Below are positions 28,867 to 35,675 of a DNA stretch of 64,000 nucleotides, piece after piece (position 1 is the first letter of the stretch; each line of letters starts with the position of its first letter). This stretch comes from Paenibacillaceae bacterium GAS479. Its GTDB lineage: Bacteria > Bacillota > Bacilli > Paenibacillales > Paenibacillaceae. Where the stretch lies: assembly GCA_900105225.1 (NCBI GenBank), contig LT629764.1, positions 1,892,501 to 1,956,500 on the forward strand. The letters run 5' to 3'. Position numbers and translations under genes: made by a program. Under the pieces are notes generated by a model. It had not been told where the DNA came from, searched no databases, and worked only from the letters and a program-made list of their open reading frames with translations.

Positions 28867-28878
28867 CAACGTCTGTTC
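28867..28878 (-). promoter_or_regulatory. second LexA (SOS) box-like site upstream of uvrB
   Basis: Minus strand GAACAGACGTTG matches the Gram-positive LexA core GAAC-N4-GTTC at seven of eight fixed positions. It lies 34 bp downstream of the first site, in the uvrB leader. Confidence 0.4.
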
Positions 28879-28900
28879 AAGAATGAGCAGTCATGCATAA

Positions 28901-28912
28901 GAATATCTGTTC
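28901..28912 (-). promoter_or_regulatory. LexA (SOS) box-like site at the uvrB promoter
   Basis: Minus strand GAACAGATATTC matches GAAC-N4-GTTC with one mismatch and begins 6 bp after the -10 hexamer, where a bound repressor would block transcription. uvrBA is an SOS operon in Bacillus, which supports the reading. Confidence 0.6.
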
Positions 28913-28918
28913 CCATCC

Positions 28919-28947
28919 ATTATACCGGGTTGAAATCCGGCTTGCAA
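28919..28947 (-). promoter_or_regulatory. uvrBA promoter
   Basis: Minus strand TTGCAA (28947-28942), 17 bp, TATAAT (28924-28919). The leader to the uvrB ATG would be about 200 nt. Confidence 0.65.
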
Positions 28948-29086
28948 TGAGAACAGTTGGCAGCTGCATAGGGATAGCCGAGATGCCGGAAGGCAGCTAC
29001 TAGCAACTTGTACAAGCAACTTGCACGGCAGCGATGAAAGCTAGGCCCCTTTTTCTAAAAGTAATAACAGGAGCGTGAAGCATAGC

Positions 29087-29899
29087 ATGGACTTGACGAC
29101 CGTAATCGGCATCATCGCAGGAATTGCCGCCTTGCTCGGAGGTTTCCTATGGGAAGGCGGAGAGGCTCATGGCTTGATGGAGAAAACGGCGATCCTGATC
29201 GTCTTCGGCGGCACCTTCGCGGCAGTGGCCGTCAGCTTCCCTGCATCGCGGCTGCGCACGATCCCGGCGGCTCTGCGTATGGCTTTTCGCAAGGACAATA
29301 ATACGGAGCAAGAAATCATCGACAGCTTGACCGATATGGCAACGCTGGCACGACGCGGCGGCGTACTCGCTCTCGAAACGCATGCCGGCAAGCTGGATGA
29401 GCGGTTTCTGCGCGACGGCGTGTTAATGGTCGTCGACGGTACAGACCCCGACCTGACCCGCGAGATTTTGGAGTTGGAAATTGCGGCGATAGAGCGGCGG
29501 CATGAGCAGCAAGCGAAAATTTTCGAAAGTGCGGGCGGTTACGCTCCAACGATGGGCATCATCGGCACCGTAATGGGGCTGATCAACGTGCTTGGCGATT
29601 TGAATGAGCCGGGCGCGCTCGGCTCGTCGATCGCGGTTGCTTTTACAGCAACGCTCTATGGAGTCGCCTCCGCAAACGTGCTTTACCTGCCGCTCGCTTC
29701 TAAAATCAAAGTGCGCAGCCAGGAGCATATTGGTCGTATGGAAATGATGATGGAGGGCATTCTCGGCTTGCAAGCCGGCGACAATCCGCAGCTCATTCGT
29801 AAAAAGCTGCAGTCCTTCGTCATCACGGACGAGCCGATTCAGCGCAAGGGAACGCGCGCTCCGGAAGGAAAGGCGGAGGAAAATGCGGCCCAGGCGTAA
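29087..29899 (+). CDS. motA: flagellar motor stator protein, MotA/MotP type
   Basis: Membrane subunit of the ion-driven motor stator. With the start at ATG 29087 (MDLTTVIGIIAGIAALLGGF) the product has 270 residues; a GTG at 29075 almost touches the GGAG site and is less likely. Four membrane helices are predicted: two near the N-terminus and two in the segment SAGGYAPTMGIIGTVMGLINVL ... GSSIAVAFTATLYGVASANVLYLP, which carries the conserved pore prolines and glycines. The cytoplasmic loop between residues 50 and 140 contacts the rotor in known homologues. The gene overlaps motB by 17 bp. No other flagellar genes are near; proton or sodium coupling cannot be settled by eye. Confidence 0.9.
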   Translation: MDLTTVIGIIAGIAALLGGFLWEGGEAHGLMEKTAILIVFGGTFAAVAVSFPASRLRTIPAALRMAFRKDNNTEQEIIDSLTDMATLARRGGVLALETHAGKLDERFLRDGVLMVVDGTDPDLTREILELEIAAIERRHEQQAKIFESAGGYAPTMGIIGTVMGLINVLGDLNEPGALGSSIAVAFTATLYGVASANVLYLPLASKIKVRSQEHIGRMEMMMEGILGLQAGDNPQLIRKKLQSFVITDEPIQRKGTRAPEGKAEENAAQA

Positions 29900-30677
29900 G
29901 CGTAAAAGTGGTGCGGCGGCGCCCGAAAACCATGAACGCTGGCTAATCACTTATTCCGATTTGATCACGCTACTGTTGATTTTTTTTGTCGTGTTATATG
30001 CGATGAGCCAACTGGATGTAAAAAAATACGAGGTGCTGGCGCAATCGCTCCAATCCCAGTTCGCCAAATCCGACTCCGTCATCCAGGGCGGCCAGGGAAT
30101 GCCGGGAGAGCTGCTAGAAAACAGCACCAGAACGTCTCCGCCAGCCACGCCTGGTACGATGGCAGCGGAAACACCGCAGCAGCAACTGAAGCGGCTTCAG
30201 GAAGAAGAGCTGCAAAACTTGCTGAAGGTCATCCAAACCTATATTAGGGAAAACAAGCTGCAGGATAAGGTGGACGTAGAGGATACGCCCAAGGGCATTG
30301 CGATTCGGCTGAACGATCTATTCCTGTTCGATCTCGGCAAGGCGAAGCTCAAGCAGGAAGCTACGCCAGTGCTGGACAAGCTGTCCACCTTGCTTCGTTC
30401 ACTGGACAATGTTATCAGCATCGAGGGACATACGGATAATCTGCCAATCGCCCCTGGCGGCCAGTATAGCGATAATTGGGATCTGTCGGCGGCACGCTCG
30501 CTGTCGGTTCTGCACTATTTTATCGATAAAAGCAAGCTGGCTCCGGGTAAATTTGAGATCGCCGGTTATGCGGACACACGTCCTGTCACCTCAAATAAAA
30601 CGGAGGCAGGACGCTCCAAAAACCGCCGCGTCGAGATCACCGTGCTACGGGCTAGCACCGACTCGACCTTGAAATAA
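29883..30677 (+). CDS. motB: flagellar motor stator protein, MotB/MotS type
   Basis: 264 residues, starting at ATG 29883 directly after GGAGGAAA inside the end of the motA gene. A single membrane helix (about residues 20-43, WLITYSDLITLLLIFFVVLYAMS) contains the ion-binding aspartate in TYSDLITLL. A Gln/Pro-rich linker and a C-terminal OmpA-like peptidoglycan-binding domain follow (IEGHTDNLPI, WDLSAARSLSVLHYFI, SKNRRVEI). The pore sequence resembles sodium-type MotS as much as MotB; this is an impression only. A terminator follows. Confidence 0.92.
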   Translation: MRPRRKRKSGAAAPENHERWLITYSDLITLLLIFFVVLYAMSQLDVKKYEVLAQSLQSQFAKSDSVIQGGQGMPGELLENSTRTSPPATPGTMAAETPQQQLKRLQEEELQNLLKVIQTYIRENKLQDKVDVEDTPKGIAIRLNDLFLFDLGKAKLKQEATPVLDKLSTLLRSLDNVISIEGHTDNLPIAPGGQYSDNWDLSAARSLSVLHYFIDKSKLAPGKFEIAGYADTRPVTSNKTEAGRSKNRRVEITVLRASTDSTLK

Positions 30678-30682
30678 ACGAA

Positions 30683-30728
30683 GGTGTTTCTTCCGCTGCC
30701 AGATACAGCGCAAGAAACGCCTTTTTTT
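30683..30728 (+). terminator. intrinsic terminator of motAB
   Basis: GGTGTTTCTTCCGCTG (30683-30698) pairs with CAGCGCAAGAAACGCC (30706-30721) with two weak positions, followed by eight T. Confidence 0.88.
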
Positions 30729-30803
30729 TGCCTTTAACTGCTAGCGCTTCTTGCGGGATATCGAAGCTTTATCGCTTGTCATTTTTATCTATCTGAGCTG
30801 ACA

Positions 30804-30812
30804 TGTTATACT
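30804..30812 (+). promoter_or_regulatory. extended -10 element before the esterase gene
   Basis: TGTTATACT gives a TG-extended TATACT; no convincing -35 is seen 16-18 bp upstream. Confidence 0.4.
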
Positions 30813-30912
30813 TTCACTACTAAAGGATTCAGCCCCCTGATCTAAACGAGCAGGATAAGATGCCCAGACGCTTTCGACCGAACCTCTCTGAAACCGAAAG
30901 GATGATTACTAG

Positions 30913-32397
30913 ATGGAACATCTTCTCCTCCGCGTCCGCAGCGGACAGCTTCAAGGCATTCGGCAGAATGGCGTCCGCGCCTGGAAGGGCATCCCGTTTG
31001 CACAGCCCCCAGTCGGCGAGCGACGCTTCAAAAAACCGCTGCCGCCCGCTTCCTGGGAGGGCATACGCCAAGGGGATAAGCCCGGGCCCCTATGTCCGCA
31101 GCCCGTCGACCCGACTGGCGGTCCTTTCGGCCTTGTCCGCACCGGGATTCCGCAAGCGGAGGACTGCCTGTACCTCAACGTTTGGGCGCCAGAGGAGCCG
31201 ACTGAGGAGCCCTTGCCTGTCATGGTTTGGATTCATGGCGGATCATTCGTCACCGGCGGCGGTGGTTTGCCCATCTTTGACGGAGCCAACCTCGCTAAGC
31301 GCGGCGGCCTAATTGTTGTAACCGTCAGCTACCGAGTGGGACCGTTCGGCTTTCTCCATCTCGGTCCTTATGCCGATCCGGCCGATCCCGACGGTTATGT
31401 GAGCAATGCCGGGCTGCTCGATCAGATCGCTTCGCTGGAATGGGTTCAGGACAATATTGCTTCATTTGGCGGCGATCCTTCCCGTGTGACCGTCTTCGGC
31501 GAATCAGCGGGCAGCATGAGCATTGCTGCTCTGCTCGCTATGCCAGCCGCTAAAGGTCTTTTCAGCCGTGCCATCATGCAGAGCGGCGCCTCTCAGGCGC
31601 TGCCCGATCAGCAGGGCCGAGTAGTGACCGGGGCTTATCTCGATATGCTCGACGGGGGCTCACTGGATAAGCTGGCAGAGCTTCCCGCTGCCGAGCTGCT
31701 GCGTACAGCCAACCGCCTTAAGCAGGCCGCAGGCGAGAGCACGATCATGCTTTTCCAGCCCGTCGTAGACGGCAAAACACTGCCGCTTGAACCGCTGCAG
31801 GCTGTAGCGACAGGCTCGGCGAGGGGCATCGATCTCGTCATCGGCACGAACCGGGACGAAGGCGCGCTGTTCGTACGTCCCGGCATGAAGCTGCTGAGCG
31901 ACGAGGATAACGCCCGTGCATACGTCGCCGTCACAGGTGCGCCGGAAGCGGCTGCCTGGGTAGCCGAATATCCTCGGACTATAGAAGGCCAGCAGCAGGT
32001 TATGACCGATCTGTTTTTCCTGCGCTCCTCCCTGCTGTTCGCCGGGGCCCAAATGCAGCATGCGCGCGTGTGGCTCTACCGTTATGACTTCACTTCGCCG
32101 GTACATCCCGTGCTGTCCACCGCCTTTCACGCGGCGGAAATTCCGTTTGTGTTCGGCAACCTGGAGCTGCTGCGCGCTGGCGGTATTGAGATCGATGCGA
32201 GAATGGAAAGTGTATCCGATGCAGCACAGGAAGCTTGGCTCGCTTTTGCGAACACCGGCAGCCCTGCGACGGCGAAGCTGGACTGGCCGGCTTATGAGGC
32301 TGGACAGCATGCGGTCATGCTGCTCGATGCGGAGAGCCGCGTAGAACTTGATCCGGAAGCGGATAAGCGACGGATGCTGACGGGGCAACGGAAGTAA
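30913..32397 (+). CDS. type B carboxylesterase (para-nitrobenzyl esterase family)
   Basis: Cleaves carboxylic esters; probably cytoplasmic because no signal peptide is visible. The 494-residue protein has the family opening (VRSGQLQGIRQNGVRAWKGIPFAQPPVGERRF), the EDCLYLNVW signature, the oxyanion-hole WIHGGSF, the nucleophile elbow FGESAGS with Ser198, the acidic residue region GTNRDEGALF, and the histidine region AFHAAEIPFVFGNL. The ATG is about nine bases from AAAGGATG. It is monocistronic, with a bidirectional terminator shared with the next gene. Confidence 0.93.
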   Translation: MEHLLLRVRSGQLQGIRQNGVRAWKGIPFAQPPVGERRFKKPLPPASWEGIRQGDKPGPLCPQPVDPTGGPFGLVRTGIPQAEDCLYLNVWAPEEPTEEPLPVMVWIHGGSFVTGGGGLPIFDGANLAKRGGLIVVTVSYRVGPFGFLHLGPYADPADPDGYVSNAGLLDQIASLEWVQDNIASFGGDPSRVTVFGESAGSMSIAALLAMPAAKGLFSRAIMQSGASQALPDQQGRVVTGAYLDMLDGGSLDKLAELPAAELLRTANRLKQAAGESTIMLFQPVVDGKTLPLEPLQAVATGSARGIDLVIGTNRDEGALFVRPGMKLLSDEDNARAYVAVTGAPEAAAWVAEYPRTIEGQQQVMTDLFFLRSSLLFAGAQMQHARVWLYRYDFTSPVHPVLSTAFHAAEIPFVFGNLELLRAGGIEIDARMESVSDAAQEAWLAFANTGSPATAKLDWPAYEAGQHAVMLLDAESRVELDPEADKRRMLTGQRK

Positions 32398-32425
32398 TCT
32401 GCGCCGAGCGATCATTCAACTATGC

Positions 32426-32478
32426 AAAAAAGACGTAAGAATTGGCTGCCGTTCAAGGGCCCATTCTTACGTCTTTTT
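32426..32478. terminator. bidirectional terminator
   Basis: AAAAAGACGTAAGAAT (about 32427-32442) pairs with ATTCTTACGTCTTTTT (32463-32478). It lies between the convergent esterase and S51 peptidase genes. Confidence 0.85.
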
Positions 32479-33141
32479 CTATTTTAATCGTGCAATAAGA
32501 CCGTCCTCCAGCACGAACACCCCATTACCCTCTGTCCGCTCCAGCTCGCCGCTGCGGAAGTACAAACCGCAATCTTCGTCCAAGCCATAGTGGCCTCGAT
32601 AGTCGGGGTATCTGGCAGCTGAGCCGCGAAGCTGCTCCTCCTCCTGCCACTGGGAGTAATGGACGGCGACGGAAACGTCATGAACGAGTCCCAGCCCCCT
32701 GCGATCTTGATAGATAGATTCGTCGTTGTCTTTGGGCGAAATGAGGCAGCGATCGCCGCTGAGCAGCGCACCTGCCGAAAATCCGGCAACTGGGACGCCT
32801 GCTCCAAACCTCTCTGCGATTACGGGACCGATCCTCGTCTCCACGATGCAATCAGCGTACCGGTTCGTATCGCCGCCCCCGATAATGATGCCGCTGCTCC
32901 CGTGCAAAGCTGCAATCGCTTCATCTTCAGACATCGTCGGCAGCGCTAGAAAGTGAAATCGCGTCACTCCCTGGCTTCTGAGCGCTTCCGTATAAAAGGG
33001 CATCTTACCCTGCCAGTTCGGCCGATCCATGCAGACGATACTTATCGTCGCCTCCGCCCCTCCCGCCAGCTCGCTGAACTGTTCACTCATCCTTTGGCAG
33101 AAAGGCGGACCGCCTCCGAACAAAAATAGATGCGTCTCCAT
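32479..33141 (-). CDS. peptidase S51 family protein (dipeptidase E / cyanophycinase-like)
   Basis: S51 serine peptidases include aspartyl dipeptidase PepE and cyanophycinase. The 220-residue product has the strand IIIGGGDTNRY, the nucleophile elbow GFSAGALL with Ser122, and SVAVHYSQWQEEEQL, which resembles the conserved substrate-side segment. GGGAGG precedes the ATG. The length suits PepE-like members more than the longer cyanophycinases. Substrate unknown. Confidence 0.85.
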   Translation of the reverse strand: METHLFLFGGGPPFCQRMSEQFSELAGGAEATISIVCMDRPNWQGKMPFYTEALRSQGVTRFHFLALPTMSEDEAIAALHGSSGIIIGGGDTNRYADCIVETRIGPVIAERFGAGVPVAGFSAGALLSGDRCLISPKDNDESIYQDRRGLGLVHDVSVAVHYSQWQEEEQLRGSAARYPDYRGHYGLDEDCGLYFRSGELERTEGNGVFVLEDGLIARLK

Positions 33142-33217
33142 AGTCTATTTCGCCTCCCTGAATTCCATAATTTTACTAACTCTACCATCCTCGTGAATGT
33201 GAATCAATAATAAAAGA

Positions 33218-33245
33218 GCTGGCCCAAAATGACATTTGGGCCAGC
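33218..33245 (-). terminator. intrinsic terminator of the alpha/beta hydrolase gene
   Basis: GCTGGCCCAAA (33218-33228) pairs exactly with TTTGGGCCAGC (33235-33245). On the minus strand it is followed by TCTTTTATTATT. Confidence 0.85.
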
Positions 33246-33287
33246 CCCTTCTTTTAGCTTATGGATGGCTGTGGTTTCAATAAAGGA

Positions 33288-34484
33288 TTACTCGTATTTC
33301 ACACCTAGCGTTTCATCCAGCCATTCGAACAGGCGATGATTGAACAGTACCGATGCTCCGCTATGACAATGCTCCCCAGCTCCCTCTTCCGAGGTGAAAT
33401 TCATATAGGTTTTTGGACAAGTAAGAGCATCATAAAGCTGCTGAGGCTGACCTTTAAAGAAGTGGTCATTTTCCGCAACGCATACAAGTGTAGGGCATTT
33501 GATTTTATCGGCCACGCCTTCCAATGTGAAGGGCTCCGTTTTTTCTATGAGTTCTTTGATGGAGTCGGCATTAAAAGTGAACATTCCATTCCCGATAGCC
33601 CAACGAAGATTGGTGCTTTTTTTCATTAATACGGAAATGAATTTGTCTAATTCGATCGAATCACTGAGATCTATAGAGGGACCTTCGTTAGGCTGGTGGA
33701 ATTTCTCACCGAATTGGAAGGAGAATAGACCATCGTTAGCGACACAAGCGGCCAGACGATGTTCAAAAGCTGCGGCGCGTGGCGCCAAATAACCTCCAAG
33801 ACTCATACCCATGAGAGCAATTCGCTGCGGATCAACCTCCCGTCGAGTCAGCAAGTAATCAACTACAGGTGTGACTACATTTTCCCAATCATGGCGGAAC
33901 GGAATTTGTTGCTCCCGAATGACCGCGCCTTGACCAGGACCTTCAAAGGCTAGGCAATTGTATCCACGCTGCAATGCCGCCGCTGCTACTGCAAAATACA
34001 TTTCCTCTCCTGTGGAATCATAGCCACCGTGAGCAATTAAAGTAGGCCGCTGTGAATCATCCACACGATAGAAATAGGCTGGCAAGAATGTCCCTTCATA
34101 AGGGATTTCTACTTTCTCGACCAAAGTGTCCATCAATTCAACAGCTCGGCTGAATGTATCCCGGCTTTTCCCCCATGTCTCTAACATTCGTGGATCGTTG
34201 GGAATGTCGTGCAGGAAAAACTCGGCGTTGCGATAGTAGTTAGAGGCCCGTAAATAAAACTCTCTTGCACTAACCCGATTCCCTTTCTCCGAGCTATCCA
34301 GAGCCAGGGCATGGATTCGTTCTGCTGTTTTGTACCATTCGGTATACCAGCTTTCAAAGTTACCTTCTTCTATCCGATATGCGGTTGACAGACATTCTCC
34401 AATATCAGCTCCCCCATAGGGTGCGTAACCAAGGGCTCTTAGCAGCTCAAAAGAAAAAGTTTGATCCTCGAATACAATCTTCAT
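33288..34484 (-). CDS. alpha/beta hydrolase with helical N-terminal domain
   Basis: The 398-residue protein has a helical N-terminal region (about 1-120) and an alpha/beta hydrolase core: LIAHGGYDSTGEE, the nucleophile elbow GMSLGGY with Ser near residue 228, the acid residue in VCVAENDHFF, and the histidine in GAGEHCHSGAS. This layout resembles 2,6-dihydroxypseudooxynicotine hydrolase-like and acyl-peptide-hydrolase-like enzymes. It is divergent from a PadR-type regulator with palindromic sites between them, so expression is probably induced by a small aromatic or toxic compound; that is inference from PadR biology. Confidence 0.87.
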   Translation of the reverse strand: MKIVFEDQTFSFELLRALGYAPYGGADIGECLSTAYRIEEGNFESWYTEWYKTAERIHALALDSSEKGNRVSAREFYLRASNYYRNAEFFLHDIPNDPRMLETWGKSRDTFSRAVELMDTLVEKVEIPYEGTFLPAYFYRVDDSQRPTLIAHGGYDSTGEEMYFAVAAAALQRGYNCLAFEGPGQGAVIREQQIPFRHDWENVVTPVVDYLLTRREVDPQRIALMGMSLGGYLAPRAAAFEHRLAACVANDGLFSFQFGEKFHQPNEGPSIDLSDSIELDKFISVLMKKSTNLRWAIGNGMFTFNADSIKELIEKTEPFTLEGVADKIKCPTLVCVAENDHFFKGQPQQLYDALTCPKTYMNFTSEEGAGEHCHSGASVLFNHRLFEWLDETLGVKYE

Positions 34485-34524
34485 CGCAATCGCTCCTTAA
34501 AATTTGGAATGCACCTCAACCTCG

Positions 34525-34593
34525 ATAGGTTAATATTAACCTATAACAATTAATAACTTACGTCAATATTAACTTATGTTATAATTAACCTAT
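34525..34593. promoter_or_regulatory. PadR operator cluster
   Basis: A perfect 20-bp palindrome at 34525-34544 (ATAGGTTAAT and its complement) is followed by related half-sites AATATTAACTTAT (34565-34577) and AATTAACCTAT (about 34583-34593). TGTTATAAT, an extended -10 at 34580-34585, lies inside the cluster. The sites sit between the hydrolase and padR genes, so the regulator can control both. Confidence 0.72.
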
Positions 34594-34609
34594 ATCCTTA
34601 AATGAAAAA

Positions 34610-34638
34610 TTGACTTTCAGCGTGATCGTTTGTATTTT
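34610..34638 (+). promoter_or_regulatory. second promoter candidate for padR
   Basis: TTGACT (34610-34615), 17 bp, TATTTT (34633-34638), outside the palindrome cluster. Confidence 0.4.
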
Positions 34639-34669
34639 AGGATGAACGTATATTAGGAGTGGATTACAA

Positions 34670-35212
34670 GTGAGTTCCACTAAATTCGTACTGCTTAGTT
34701 TATTGGCGCGTGAGCCATTAAGCGGCTATGATATGAAGCTGCAGATGAAAAACAGGGTCGATTTTTTTTATAAAATCAACAATAACCAGCTCTATCCCAC
34801 ACTTTCCAAGTTAGAAGAAGAAGGGTTTGTACAGCTGCAAGCGTACGAACGGGAGTCATACAGACCTGCGAGGAAAGTATATAAAATTACGGATGCCGGA
34901 ATTGAATGCCTAAAGGATTGGGTTAAGGAGCCGGGCAGCTGGGAGGAATTTCTCCTTAAGCAATACAGCTCGTGGCTGGTGGAGCCGGAGATTTTGATTC
35001 CGATTCTGGAAGAGAAAAAGCGTGAACAAGAACAGATTCTGGCGGAGTTTAAGGGCAAAACTGCTTCATTCCGCGAGCAAAATGAGCAATTAACAAGCGA
35101 TCATCCTTTTTTTTCGTCTACTGCCGTTCTTGAGATGGGATATAGACTCGGGAAATGCAAGATAGAATGGTGCGATACCATGATCGATTGGCTGAAGAAA
35201 GGCGAGATATAA
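34670..35212 (+). CDS. PadR-family transcriptional regulator
   Basis: The 180-residue protein begins at GTG 34670, ten bases from AGGAG. The N-terminal winged helix is typical (KFVLLSLLAREPLSGYDMKLQM, then NQLYPTLSKLEEEGFVQ and KVYKITDAGIECLKDWV); the C-terminal half is a helical dimerisation domain (residues 95-180) as in the longer PadR-s1/VirR-like type. Divergent from the hydrolase gene; the shared operator cluster suggests self-repression and control of the hydrolase. Confidence 0.92.
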   Translation: MSSTKFVLLSLLAREPLSGYDMKLQMKNRVDFFYKINNNQLYPTLSKLEEEGFVQLQAYERESYRPARKVYKITDAGIECLKDWVKEPGSWEEFLLKQYSSWLVEPEILIPILEEKKREQEQILAEFKGKTASFREQNEQLTSDHPFFSSTAVLEMGYRLGKCKIEWCDTMIDWLKKGEI

Positions 35213-35248
35213 GGATACTACTAGATCCGGTGTCAGCCTTTTGCCCCC

Positions 35249-35277
35249 TTGCCCTTCCCTACCGCTTCCGCTATACT
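35249..35277 (+). promoter_or_regulatory. promoter of the argS T-box leader
   Basis: TTGCCC (35249-35254), 17 bp, TATACT (35272-35277). Transcription would start near 35284. Confidence 0.55.
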
Positions 35278-35282
35278 TGTTG

Positions 35283-35582
35283 AAAATTACATCCAAAGCA
35301 TGCGATGAACGGGAAAGTACCCGGCCGCAGCCGCACACAGAGAGCCGGGATTGGTGCGAACCGGCTGCGGCCGGCCGGCGGAAACGGCCCCGTGAGCAGG
35401 CGTCCGAAGTCCGCTCTGCGGATGTGTAGGAACGCCCGGACTGGCCGTTACCCTGCCGAGCAGCCGATGCGCTGCAGCCCTCTCTCGCCATAGCTGGCGC
35501 GGTGGGCTGCTAGCCGCCCGGCTACAAGAGTGGTACCACGGAGCTAAGCCTTCGTCTCTTTTTGAGACGGGGGCTTTTTGTG
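35283..35582 (+). ncRNA. T-box leader of argS
   Basis: The leader contains AGAGAGCCGGGATTGG-TGCGAACCGG (the conserved stem region near 35340-35363), the T-box AGTGGTACCACGG at 35529-35541, and a terminator hairpin AAGCCTTCGTCTC / GAGACGGGGGCTT (about 35546-35575) followed by TTTTT. Together with the adjacent argS this marks a tRNA-Arg-sensing T-box. The specifier is presumably a CGN codon in stem I near 35310, not resolved by eye. Confidence 0.88.
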
Positions 35583-35675
35583 TTATGAGCTAAGTCTCTC
35601 GGCAAGCGGCCATACGGCAGAACGCCATCACCGCCCATTTCAGGCAAGCCACACGACTCTAGGAGGATGAAACCT

